Source: Tulasnella sp. 424
Lineage: Eukaryota; Basidiomycota; Agaricomycetes; Cantharellales; Tulasnellaceae
Assembly: GCA_019633425.1 (NCBI GenBank)
Contig: WSUB01000216.1
Coordinates: forward strand, 1 to 59,119
DNA length: 59,119 nt
Reading direction: 5' to 3'
Part shown: in pieces, positions 32,641 through 42,760 of the stretch
Numbering within the stretch: the first letter of the stretch is position 1
Layout: each line of letters begins with the position of its first letter
The notes under the pieces: generated by a model
Databases searched by the model: none
Seen by the model: only the letters and a program-made list of their open reading frames with translations
Told to the model about the DNA's origin: nothing
Program-made: the position numbers and the translations under genes

Positions 32641-33768
32641 GGAGAGGGTTGGTGTGAGTGGTCTGTGGACGTTGGTGTGGATCCTGTGCAATATCTTGGT
32701 TGCCCTATTCTCAGCTAGCTTCAGGAATGGGTGCTTTCCGGCTATGCAGTGATCACATATGTCTTTTATTGATCCTCCTTCTCCTGTGATGCTGTTTGCA
32801 AGGTTTTGACTTATCATTCTGTCATGTCTGCCTTTCCCAATGTGTGCCAATCTCCGATGTAGGAGATCTTTGCTAATCGCTGTGATGAATGCTTGTTCAT
32901 CGTTTTCCAACGTGCTTCCGTCCAACATCGCGACTTTCCCTTTTATGGATCCAATGAGGATTGTCTCATTGTCTTTCTTGAATAGAAGGGAAGTGTTTTC
33001 AATTTCCACACGTAGTTTTGAGTCAAGAATGGCAAACACAATGGAAAATAGATTGTTTTGGAGTTCCGGGACATATAAGACATGGGGCATAACTATAGAA
33101 CACATGTTACCAAGTGGGTTGAATATCAAGCTCCTTTTGCCGACCGTGTAGATAATGTAGTTATTGGCTAGGTGAATGGGTATACAGCACAGTTGCATGT
33201 TTCTTAGCCATTCTCGGTGAGATGTCATATGCGATGTAGCCCCTGAATCAGCATTCCAGTATGTGTCAGAGGTCTGTTTAGTCGTTCTGAGGAGAGGGGG
33301 ACTTGGTAGTTGTGACACTCCTGCTGCCAAGGTGGCTTGGACCTCTCCGTCTGCCATGTTCCCTGCATTCTCTTTTGCGTAGAGCTTTTTGCACTGAATG
33401 GAGTTGTGTGACTTGTTCTTGCCATGGATTTTGCAGTGGAACTTCCTGTCTTTATCATCCGACGTTGGCCTTGGTTTTGGTTTTCCTCGTCCTGCCATCA
33501 TTGCTGTGGCGTTCGAGCCCATGTTTTCAGATTTGATGAGCTGGTCTGCTGTCTTCAATGCTTCAAGGGTTTTTTCAATGGTTCTTGGTCCTTGAAGGAT
33601 GGATTGGCAAACCATTTTCGCTTCTTTGTGCATTCCAAGTTGGATGACGATGATGCTGATGGTCATCTCATTGATCAGGGCTGCCTGAGTGTTGGTGGTC
33701 TTTATGACCGTTGCAGGGCTGTAGCCAGACTCGTCGATCTTGTGGGTCGCATCTGTCTTGCACTTCAT
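32626..33768 (-). pseudogene. copia gag end, zinc knuckle, protease and integrase zinc domain
   Basis: The frame starts in a gag-like region (readable from about 33870), then KFHCKIHGKNKSHNSIQCKK, a CX2HX5HX4C zinc motif, then YWNADSGATSHMTSHREWL with the aspartic protease DSGA. Next is VLYVPELQNNLFSI, a copia family block, then DLLHRRLAHIGKGRHDRM and ICDHCIAGKH (HX4H..CX2C integrase zinc finger). It ends HTNVHRPLTPTLSHFQY at a stop. At 380 codons this is the longest open frame of the element and the best preserved part of the polyprotein. Confidence 0.9.
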
Positions 33769-33879
33769 GAGGACTGTTCCCTGTCTGAGTGTTGGTTCAT
33801 CGTCTTCGAGGAGGTCTTTCCACTGGTTCGCAGCGTCTACTACCTGGTTCCCAAAATTGAAGTAGTTTTTGTCTTTGTT

Positions 33880-34242
33880 TTATTTGTCTCGGAATGTGAT
33901 GAACATTGTTTTCTGGGTGGCGTAGAACCTGGTGGCAGCATCCTTTGACTCGTAGCACTTGTTGAGTTTGTCCCATATTGCCTTGGCTTTGATGAGTTTG
34001 ATTACGGCGATGAGGGCTCTATGGGCTGGATCAAGGGTTTTTAGGATGGTGCCTGCTACCTTGTTTCTAGCCTTGTCCCAGTCTGAAGCTGCCTTTTTGT
34101 CGGCGTCTGACATCCCTGTGGGTCTTGCCTCATTTCTGTCAAGAATGCCGTATGCATTTGCTATGAGTGCTTTGGCTTCAACATTTTCCTTCCATAGACA
34201 GTGGGTCTCCAGTGTGAGCATGATGACGGTTGAGGTGGACAT
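33880..34242 (-). pseudogene. copia gag N-terminal part
   Basis: Starts MSTSTVIMLTLETHCLWKEN, the usual start of copia gag in Agaricomycetes (a LT..N...W..N block), then AYGILDRNEARPTGMSDADK and AIWDKLNKCYESKDAATRFY, stopping at 33880. The next piece continues in another frame (VVDAANQWKDLLEDDEPTLR) up to the zinc knuckle. It forms the virus-like particle shell in active elements. Confidence 0.85.
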
Positions 34243-34459
34243 GATGGTAGGATTTATGGAGAGAGAAGAGAGAGAGCAAGAGGGAAGAGATTATGAAGTT
34301 GACTGAAGGTGGTTTTGGTGTAAGATGTGGTTTGTCTGTCTTGCGGTTTTATGAGATAGTGGCACTTGTAGTGGCACGTGATGTCACCCGTTTATTCTTG
34401 CAAGAGTGTAGTATCCTGGACTGATGTTTGGCAGTGGCAAGGATGTTGCGCCAGTATGC

Positions 34460-34888
34460 TCATTCCTTCTTGGTGCAGTTTCCAGATTTGAGTTGTCTTA
34501 GTACACACTGCTCGAGGTTCTTTGGTTCCTTCCCTAAGCAAGCTGCTTCCATCCATGTGTCTTGGGGGACCAAGGTGATGTATGAAAGGGCTGTGTAATA
34601 GGATGAGATGCTGGGTTGGAATGTGAATTCCGAGACACTGGGGTGGAATGTGGAATCCGTGTTTAGTAGAGTCTGTGGTACAACGGTTGTCAAGGAGTGC
34701 GGTTTAGAGTCTGGAATGAGTAAGGTACCCCTGGTCGGCCAACTGTAATGACTGGGATGTGAGCGATTGGTGCCATTGGTAGCCGGTGTCCGTAAATGAA
34801 GTGGTGATTTGTTGCTAGAGTTTGGAATTGCCTGGCCACTAGTGCTGTGTCGTGTCATAGGCTGGTGTATCTGGCCTTGTGTTGCCAA
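34460..34888 (-). CDS. Unassigned ORF in the copia leader (142 codons)
   Basis: Lies between the 5' LTR/primer site and gag. It begins near MATQGQIHQPMTRHSTSG, is rich in Ser, Thr, Pro and His (TNRSHPSHYSWPTRG), and ends LEQCVLRQLKSGNCTKKE. I do not recognise it. A leader of about 1.2 kb is long for a copia element, so this may be captured DNA, an older insertion or a lineage-specific extra ORF. The start used is uncertain, since upstream sequence in the same strand also has short frames. Confidence 0.35.
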   Translation of the reverse strand: MATQGQIHQPMTRHSTSGQAIPNSSNKSPLHLRTPATNGTNRSHPSHYSWPTRGTLLIPDSKPHSLTTVVPQTLLNTDSTFHPSVSEFTFQPSISSYYTALSYITLVPQDTWMEAACLGKEPKNLEQCVLRQLKSGNCTKKE

Positions 34889-35436
34889 AACGGGAGAGTC
34901 TGAGATCTGGTCTGGACTGCTGTTGTGGGCTTTGCGGGGAGCGTGTGAAAACGCATGGTCGCGGTGTGAACTTGACGTTGGTTACCTTGAGGATAGAGTG
35001 ATTGCAGGCTTCAATTCACTGTACCAGCTGGGATTCCGGGTCAGATGACCTCTCCAAGGCGGCGTAAGTGGTTGAAGGTGCGGAAGGGTGACATCTGCTT
35101 GGTGTACCGCTCTTTGTCAATATAGGCTCTGAGATTGTCTTGAGGAGCTTGAATGAGAAGAGTTGCGCACTCGTCTTTTTGAAAACTGATCGAGCAGAGA
35201 GGTCATGAAGGAAGGTGGTGAAGAGAGGGGTGTGGATCGACGTTATGCAGGTAGGTGCAAGAGCCTACAAGTACCACTCCTCCACAGAGGATAACAGTAG
35301 AAATAACGGTTTACAATATCGTATCGGCGAAGTGCATGGTGGGTTCATGCTGCGCTCGATCTGATGTTCACGGAGAACAGTGTTGGTTACGATCAGGTAG
35401 AGTGTGCTAAACTATCAATGTGGGGGTCGATTAGTT

Positions 35437-35455
35437 GTGCGCTGGGCCCATAACC
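35437..35455 (-). promoter_or_regulatory. Primer-binding site, complementary to initiator tRNA-Met anticodon arm
   Basis: Minus strand GGTTATGGGCCCAGCGCAC begins directly after the 5' LTR. It is complementary to the anticodon-arm part of eukaryotic initiator tRNA-Met (CUGGGCCCAUAACC), the primer type known from Drosophila copia, where a 5' half-tRNA is used instead of the tRNA 3' end. Confidence 0.8.
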
Positions 35456-35597
35456 TGTTAAGAGGGTAAAGCGCAATGGGTAGACACATGAAGGGGAATT
35501 GATCGATAGATATATTACACCTTTACACTTGTTCATGTTACTTATATACATCAAGTAACAACTCTGTACAAACAATGTTCGAATGCCTATTCTAACA
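35456..35597 (-). repeat. copia 5' LTR (142 bp)
   Basis: Same length and borders as the LTR at 29745-29886; possible TATA box TATATAAG (minus strand) near 35542. Drives leftward transcription if active. Confidence 0.93.
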
Positions 35598-35602
35598 CAT
35601 AC

Positions 35603-36311
35603 CAGTGCCAGGACGAGTGCTAAGACTTCTGGACAGGAGTGTCTTTCAATAGGAGCCTCTAGAATCTTCTCAAGACCTGGGAAGACAAGTTCATTCAAGA
35701 GAGCTGAATACACATCATGTCAGATTGGTTTGTTCCTTGGCATTGTCAACTAGATCCACCACCAGGTCTTCACAGGAACTACAATCAGGCTAGGTATAAG
35801 GATGCCAGTATCGAGAGAGAGGTGCATTGTCTCAAACTGGGACATCAGAATTTGAACCTCATGTCTGGCACTCCCATAATGCTCACTCGTTGTGCAGGAC
35901 TCATAGATATGGCACATATCCTCTGAAAACCTTGCCAACAGCTTGGAATCAGCATCAGGCTTTGCAGTAACCATCTTCTGGAGGTCAAGGTATTTGACAA
36001 CGTGATCCAAGTGCAGTTTGTGCCTTGTTTGTCATGTAAGTGTTGAGTTTGATGATGTTCTTTGCGGAGGGGGGCAGGGAAGTGATTCAGAAGCCAACAC
36101 CATTTAGGAGTGCCACTTTGTCACATTTGTAGTGGGCTCCTTGGTGGTTGGTATGGTGATGAAATTTTGGTATGTAGACTTGGGCAAGCTCATTCTGAGC
36201 ATCTGACTGCCAGATACTGTCTAATCCTAACCCAGGACATTGGTATCTTAAGAGGTCACCAACACCACCAAGCAAATCAGATGACATGCTAGTAGAAGAG
36301 ATCCTTGCCAT
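35603..36311 (-). pseudogene. Unrecognised minus-strand pseudogene, upstream half
   Basis: Minus-strand frames: DLLGGVGDLLRYQCPGLGLD (36087-36311), MDHVVKYLDLQKMVTAKPDA and HEVQILMSQFETMHLSLDTG (35750-36010), and LLNELVFPGLEKILEAPIER (35603-35713), the last running into the copia target site. The composition is that of a real protein and the strand agrees with the piece at 28316-29739. No family is recognised. Decay is shown by frame changes and stops between the pieces. Confidence 0.45.
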
Positions 36312-36433
36312 CTGCTTTCAACATGAACACTGAAGCATCATGCTGCCCTCAACCCCACACTAGGTCTAACCCTCCACAATGTTCTTGACCAAAATTGGAT
36401 GCCACATGGACCGACTCCCTGATAACAACCAAT

Positions 36434-36615
36434 TGTTATGAACTGTGGGATCTGTGTCTACATGGATGCATCACCACTGGATGTATTAGTAGTTAGCCTC
36501 CCCACTCAGATGTTTTAGGAAATATATGTCCCTTTTCATTTTCTCTTGTTTCCACTAATAGGATTACAAAAAGTCTGAAGTAAATAGAAACAAAAGAATT
36601 ACCTTTTTGGGCCAT
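36434..36615 (+). repeat. L1 LTR fragment F (old 5' end)
   Basis: TGTTATGAACTGTGGGATCTGT matches the diverged L1 start. The similarity continues through CCTCCCCACTCAG and AAAAGAATTACCTTTTTGG, both also found in fragment D. Only about 180 bp of the 1.4-kb LTR are left. Confidence 0.65.
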
Positions 36616-37899
36616 TTGTTGGAAGCCAGCTCAAATTACCAACTATCTGCTAAAGTGGGGAGCATTCCACTTCAGCACATAGTCTTAGTGGATGGATTCA
36701 TTGCCTGCTGATGCACATGTTAGAACATGCTGCAACCCTCCAGGGCAGGTCTGGTACCTGGGCTGGAAGTGGATGGGGCCGAGGAGAGATGAGCTTGATG
36801 GGGGATGGTGCTAGTTATATGTTTTCGTTTTCATAAGATGCTGGTGGATCCAACCAAGATGAAGAATTAAGTATTGTTTTCAGCAGTAAAGGTGAAATAA
36901 ACTCAAGGTTGTCTTTGCAGACTGAGCAAGAGAGGAAGGCAGGCTGGACGTAAAGGGTGTTGTGTAACAGGTTTGTGGCTGGAGAACCAAGAAGTGGTTT
37001 GGGGGACTCAGGGTTGGCCTGATGTGAGGGGTGAGCAGGTGGTTCCTAAGATGAATGCTTGCACCATCCTTGACCCTGACTAGTCTTGTGGTCCTAATCC
37101 TGGACAAGAGAAAGCCTGGTGACAGGGTGCATGAGAGAGATTGGTGGCTGACATCAGTGTAACAGTGTTGGAATAGGGAAGAGAACAGTTTTGCAATCAA
37201 CAACAATATTCCATTGTGTATTCCGAAAGCATCCCTGATTTAGGCCCTTGATGACCCTGGTCTTATCAGGTCTGATCAAGATGATTGTGTCTGTGACTCC
37301 CTGTTTGATCAGCTGACCAAGTGAGGACTCATGGGTAAGTGAGTCCTTCAGCTCGTGGACCCTAAGGGGATGCGTGGGGACCGCGAGATGCGGTTACCTT
37401 TCACCACCATCCCCTCTTGGCTCCTCCGCGATAGCGACTTCCTTTGTTGCATTTCACGCTGGGGTGAGTTGTAGGGTCCTTGCTTGAATCTGGTTACAGG
37501 TTCGCAAGCTGGTGGTTCGACTCCTGAGTCGGTCGGAAATTTTTGCACAACGGGCTGTTGCGCCCCTGCCCGCTTGTTTTGGCACATCCAGGACACACCA
37601 CACCCGGCGATTATATGCCGGGCTTTTATCTCAGCCCTTTGATTGGCTGTTATCCCATTTTTGAGCCTTTGATTGCTCTTGAGCTGAATTTGCTCGTCAT
37701 AGTGGCCATGTTTGCTGCAGTAGGCCGCGATTGCCTAAGTGTTTATTCTGGGCCGGTGATTGCCCTTTGCTTTCTGACTGTCCTGGTTTCCCCATTGACT
37801 TTGAAGCACAAGGTTGACATGCCCATCTTGATCAAATTTGATAATTCTAGGGTCATCAGAGTCCTAAACATGGGATGGTCTCAGGATACACAACAGAAT
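36616..37899. other. No gene recognised
   Basis: Short frames only. A perfect RNA polymerase III B-box-like sequence GGTTCGACTCC is at 37514-37524, but the arms around it do not fold as a tRNA and no good A box was found. Confidence 0.45.
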
Positions 37900-38523
37900 A
37901 CTGTAACCAATTGCAAGGAACCCTTTATCTTGGAGGGTTGAACAGCAGTGAGTCCATATATCAGGCAAGATTTAGTGGAACTGGGTTTCGCTGAGCAAGT
38001 GGGAAAAAGCTATTCTGCCGCTCCTGGGGCCAGAACTTGTATTTATTTACTAATTAGGAACATTCTTGACTAATCTACAATGGTCCACAACTTCCTACTC
38101 TTTGCTCAAGTCTACAGTTCACAGGAGAAGGCTTGGGCAACGTGCTGAAGGGCTGTGCAAGGTTTTGCACACTTAATTTTTCATTTAGGCAGTTGAGTGG
38201 CCTAGAACCTGACACAATGTTGTGCTGCACATTGCATATCAACCAGGGACAGGCCAAAAGGATTCATCAAATTCAGGCTTCAGTCAACAAAATTTCACAA
38301 AGACAAAAAAGGAGGAAAGGTCATCAGATCGGTTTCCCAAATTTGCTAGCCATAAAAAAGGTAATTTCTTGTTTTATTAGCTATTGAATGTGGACTTTTT
38401 GTGTAGTACTTGTAGAGACAGAACAAAAAGGGAAATGGTATTTATTCAACATTCAGACTGAGCGGGGTGGCTGGCTAAAGTTACATTATGATTGGGAACC
38501 ATGTAGACACAGATCATGGGGGA
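37900..38523 (-). repeat. L1 LTR fragment E (old, 5' part)
   Basis: In the orientation of copy B. Shared landmarks: AACCCTTTATC, TTCTGCC.CTCCTG.GGC.AGAAC, TTGTATTTATTTAC, GGCAGTTGAGTGGCC, and AAAAAGGTAATTTC. Many CG dinucleotides of copies A-C are TG or CA here. The outer end near 38523 is too diverged to place exactly. Confidence 0.65.
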
Positions 38524-39768
38524 CAGCGTATTTGTGGTATCACTGGTTATTAATCAGTAATAAATTAGTTTCCTTCTGTTACATTATTAGATTGGGGGAT
38601 CTGGTGTGGCAATAAGGCCCTCACTTTGGGAGTCAAACCCAGCTCTTCTTTAAAACCGTGAGTAGGTCCACTGTTTTGGCTGAAGGCCGGTTTAGGGTTT
38701 GCATGGACAATCTTGGTCAAAGGCCCTGGGGTCCTGGCAAGGATCATGACAATCTTGCCCAAGGGCATTTGCAGGGGGGGGGGGGCGTATGTGTGCAATT
38801 GGCAAGGTGCGTTTTGAGATAATTTTTTTCAAGAGGGGTGTTTTGGTTTGGGGAGGGGGGAGCAGGGTTGATGATGGGTCACACTCCCAGGAGGAGGGAC
38901 CTTTTTTATTGGGGAGTCATTCCCTCAGCATGTTCCACATGCTCACTAAAGTGAAAAATTGCTTGGAAGTTGTTTTTAATAAGGGGGGGGGGGGGCTTGA
39001 ACCAACCACAGCTAGCCACATGAGGTCGGTATCAAAGCTGCTAGGAATTGTCAACTATCAAAATGCAAGTTGCCTCAGATCATTCCAACTTGGCATCAAT
39101 CTATTGGTGGGTAGCTGTTTCAGTCCAAAGTTAGTGATCTAAACACAATGCCCAGGCCTTTCTACATGTTTGAAAGTTCTGTAACTGGTCAGTAACTCAC
39201 TCACTCACCTGCCTATGCCACTCCTGAGTCTCTCCTTTGTCTTTTGTTGCACTTCTAGCAGCTGGTGCGCTGAGTGACCCTGCAAGCTGATACTCTACAT
39301 TATCGCTGAAGTCCGAGATCTTGAACCTGAGGCCAAGGGACCCATGAACCGGCTTTCTTTGAGGAAACCATGCCAGACTAGGCATTTTGCTGAAGAGGTA
39401 TGTGACAAAGGTTCTGATCCTTTCAATCCCAAACCCTAACATATCTCCAGAATCCATCACTATAGGGTCATTGCCCTTGTCGAGGTTTCAGCCAAACCTA
39501 CCGGCCTACCAGCAGAATCCCAGCATCACCTGCCAGATCCTTCCTTTTTCATGGAAAGTCAGACCCATAAATGGGGCAATTGCCAGTCATCGAGCTGGGT
39601 GTGAACCACCCCATCAAATCCCTTAAACACACAAACCAGTCGTCAATGATCAAACTTCAGCATTTTCCTGCACAAGGGATGACATACTTTGAAATGCTCT
39701 TTCACCTTGATGGAAACACATACACCTCTAGTTAGACTACCTCTAGCTAGCTAGAATCTAACAGGCTG
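38524..39768. other. No gene recognised; long G runs
   Basis: Runs of 12 G (38774-38785) and 13 G (38983-38995). Short frames on both strands without recognisable motifs. Confidence 0.5.
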
Positions 39769-40160
39769 AACCTGGGAATAAGGTTGCAGGGACAATTTCA
39801 AGACAGCCTTGGCCCTACAAGTGCTTAATCGCCGAATGCAAGACCCTTGGTTTTTGATGATAAATATTGTGCACACTCAATGTGGGCTCCATCACCCCAA
39901 TTCTTCATTTTACATAGGAAGGTGCATCATTCTGGCAGCTCTCCTTCAATAAGGTGGAAATCTAGTATACTGAGAGCATAGCATATCATCAGTCTCTTCT
40001 TCATCTTCATGCATTGTGTATGAGATTTGTCTTCCAATTAAAGCTTGCAATGCTTGACCACGTTCATGGTGAAGGTGTTGACACTGAGAAACACAGGATT
40101 TTGCTGTGAATCCTTTATTGCGCACATTGCATTTGAACACCAACTTCTGCTATAGCTTTA
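39769..40160 (-). repeat. Dispersed repeat R1, copy 2 (continuous)
   Basis: Matches 9312-9530 and 10849-11034 joined without the 1.3 kb between them. The minus strand keeps KCNVRNKGFTAKSCVSQCQH followed by GQALQALIGRQISYTMHEDE, suggesting a relic of a zinc-binding transposon protein. Confidence 0.75.
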
Positions 40161-41304
40161 CCCATGAGTGAAGACATGACAGCCAAACTCCAATGCGGAC
40201 TTTCAGCTTTCAATCAATAATCTCATACTCCAACATGGCATTTAAGACCTTGTGATGCTTCAAACATGGTCCCTCTGTCAAGCTGGGTTGATTTAGATTT
40301 GTGTGCATCTTAATAGCAAGGGTGACAACCTGCAGTGAAGTAGTAGCTAGAGGCAACAGTCCAATACTTCTATATACCAAGCATGGGTATTCTGAATCAG
40401 TACTTCTATGGTGAAAAAACACCAAATACATTTTTGTTCAAGAGACTATTGATATGAGTAGATGTCCAATGTTCCAGCCAGACTTCTGGATCAATTGCAA
40501 TATGAAATGACTCCTAACTGGGCCATCAACCCTGGATCAAGCGTCAATTTGTCTTCCTTTGATCCTTGAGATTTGAGATCTTACACAGTGTGTGTTCAAA
40601 CACATGGAGAGTAAACTTGATCTCCTGGACCCAGTGTGACCCTGAATCAGCTTCAACCATTTTGTACAGCCATTCAAAGCTGTCATTGCAACATTTCTCA
40701 GCAGCTGAGTACATCAAATTGGACCTCTCCAGATTTTGATTGCCAGGTTGTACCCAACTAATGCAGTCAGTGCACTGTTTTTTAAGGTGGAAGATGCACT
40801 ACGATGCCTGAATACAAGAGATCAACAGCAGAAATGCTGTCAACAAGTTTTGACTTGATATTTGAGATATTTTGACCTTCCCTAGCCATTTGTCGAGGTC
40901 TAGGAAAGGGACCTCCCCTTCATAGTGTTTTAGAAGCTCTTCCCAGACCTGTTGAATGACAGCTCTATCCCAGGGACAGCCAATATTCAGGGACAGCCAA
41001 TATTCAGCATTCTCATGTACACATAGATGTAGCAGAGCTGGAGATCTGTCGGGGCTTGCTCATTCTGACTAGGGTGAGCATCTCTTTGCTGCACCCATTG
41101 CCTTCTCTGCTTCAATATTGTTGGCTCCCAAGAAGATTGTCCAGTGAAATATGAAGCTCATCCCATTATTGACTGCTCTCCACCATGATGCAAAACTGAA
41201 GCTGCCTTCTTGTGCTGCAAAGCTTTCTCATGGAATTATTTGCATCTGCACTCAAGGTAGTGCAGCCTCTCAGAAACGTATGTGGTGGTCTCAGTGGCGT
41301 GTCT
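40161..41304. other. No gene recognised; 17-bp tandem duplication
   Basis: A 17-bp unit (CAGGGACAGCCAATATT) is present twice at 40971-41004. No supported coding sequence. Confidence 0.5.
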
Positions 41305-41778
41305 TATTCGTTATCTAAGAATATTCTAGGGTATTCTACCATATTCCCTACTATTCCACTCCCTTCCCAAGCCCTTTATGCATAAGGGAAGGTTGCTGAT
41401 GGTCTGCACACGTGTTTGGGCGCTTGATTCCCCTTCTGGCAATTGAGCAGCCCAGAGCCTGTTCTGATGTGCTGCATTGTGCTGCAGGTTTGATGAGTTG
41501 CCTGGATGGGTTCGTCAAGCTTACTAAGCCTAGCTTGGCAAATCCAGCAATGGTGAAGGAGCAGCAAGCATTGATCTGGTTTCCCAAATATGATGGCCAA
41601 AAAGTTAATTCTTTTATTAGCTTAGCTATCGGTCTTGGACTTTCTCGGTTCTTATTTGTAGATACAAAAAGAAAAAGAAAAAGAAATTTATTCGGAAGAA
41701 ATTGAGTGGGGAGGAGATATCTAAGGTTACATCCATGGTGGGCAATATGTGTAGACGCAAATCCCACAGTCCCTAACA
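41305..41778 (-). repeat. L1 LTR fragment D (5' third)
   Basis: Orientation of copy B; ends CCCACAGTCCCTAACA at 41778, the family border. Similarity runs from the ATTCTA-rich part (41310) through GGGCGCTTGATTCC, GATGGGTTCGTCAAGCTTAC and the AAGAAATTTATTCGG region. The remaining 900 bp of the LTR are missing. Confidence 0.75.
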
Positions 41779-42199
41779 TATACATATTTTTTTTCAAGTT
41801 TTTGGCTCCATGTATGGATAATGCCACAATGTGCGATAAGACTGTCAAGTGGATGGCGGAGCTTAACAGGCATGGTTATGCAGGTTTGTTGTTGGGCCCA
41901 CATTATCAACCTATTTGCTAAAGTGTGTTTTGCATAGTTAAGTATGGCCATCATTGTTTACATGTACTTGTTGTTCTCCAAGCCTTTGTTGTGGTGTTCT
42001 TGAGACTCCTCCCAAGTATGAGCAATCCACCAAATCTAGTGCAGGCTTAACAAATTTCTGTTTGGTTCTTGACAACCCTTGAGGCTTTCATCTTCCAAGT
42101 AGCCTTTGTCCTACACTCAACTCTAATGAAACCCCCCAGCACAGTCTCGGCCGAAGGAGCTGGCAATATCTGAGTGAACGGTAACAGGCTCTAATGGGG
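41779..42199. other. No gene recognised
   Basis: The plus frame continuing to 41921 has no family motif. Nothing else is supported. Confidence 0.45.
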
Positions 42200-42760
42200 A
42201 AGTAGACAAGGTGGGGAGGATGAAGGGAGAAACTCCTCTGTATTAAAAAGAATAGAAACAACATTGAAAGCACTTACTAACTTTGTCCACAAGTGCTCAT
42301 GAGGTGGGCAAGGGCCGTGGTGGCCAGTGTGGGTGTCAACAGGTGGCTGTTGGTGGTCTAAGTGGAAATCCGTGGGCGTGCTAATGAAATCTGTGGTCGT
42401 GCTAATGAAAAAGACTAAAGTTAGTAAAAAAGTATAGAGACAATGCTGAAACAACTTACTGCCATTATTTGTGAGGTTGGCGGTGGCGGTGGTGGCTGGT
42501 GTGGGTGCCGATGTGTGGCGGCTGGTGATATAAGTTCTAACAAAAATGACAAGAGTTAGCAATAAAAACGATTGGACCGAAGCTGGAAATACTAACTAAC
42601 ATTCTTCATGAGTGCTCCTTGGGTGGGCGAGGGCTGTGATGGCTGGTTTGGGTGTCGACATGTGGTGGTTGGGGGTACAAGTTGAAAACAGCAGTCATGC
42701 TGAGGAAAAAGACAAGAGTTAGTAATAAAACTTAATAGAAACAAAGCACGAAATACTTAC
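42200..42760 (-). repeat. Tandem exon-intron-like modules (minus strand)
   Basis: On the minus strand three similar modules follow each other. Each has an exon-like part (about 42601-42699, 42460-42536, 42278-42401) ending at GTAAGT or GTTAGT, and an intron-like part of about 58-64 bp (42700-42760, 42537-42600, 42402-42459) with CTAAC near its 3' end and TTAG or TCAG at the border; a further donor lies at 42272-42277. The exon-like parts share a His/Pro/Thr-rich reading, for example VDTHTGHHGPCPPHEHLW and VDTQTSHHSPRPPKEHS. No known family; stops occur in some modules. Confidence 0.45.

Larger units (their letters stand above)
29745..35597 (-). mobile_element. Ty1/copia LTR retrotransposon, 5,853 bp, nearly complete
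   Basis: Two 142-bp LTRs (29745-29886 and 35456-35597) bound the element and are flanked by a perfect 5-bp target duplication CATAC (29740-29744 and 35598-35602). On the minus strand the order is 5' LTR, primer site, a 1.2-kb leader, gag, protease, integrase, reverse transcriptase, RNase H, polypurine tract and 3' LTR; integrase before reverse transcriptase defines the copia class. The LTRs differ at six sites, all transitions. Stops, frame changes, a deletion in the reverse transcriptase and an Asp-to-Asn change in the integrase make it non-autonomous. Confidence 0.95.

Noticed and set aside
37440..37600. tRNA gene suggested by GGTTCGACTCC
   Set aside because: The bases on either side do not form a 5-bp T-stem or a 7-bp acceptor stem, and no anticodon arm is visible.
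39946..40143. Functional C2H2 zinc-finger gene in repeat R1
   Set aside because: One zinc-binding residue is replaced in each copy and no full gene surrounds it; kept only as a repeat relic.
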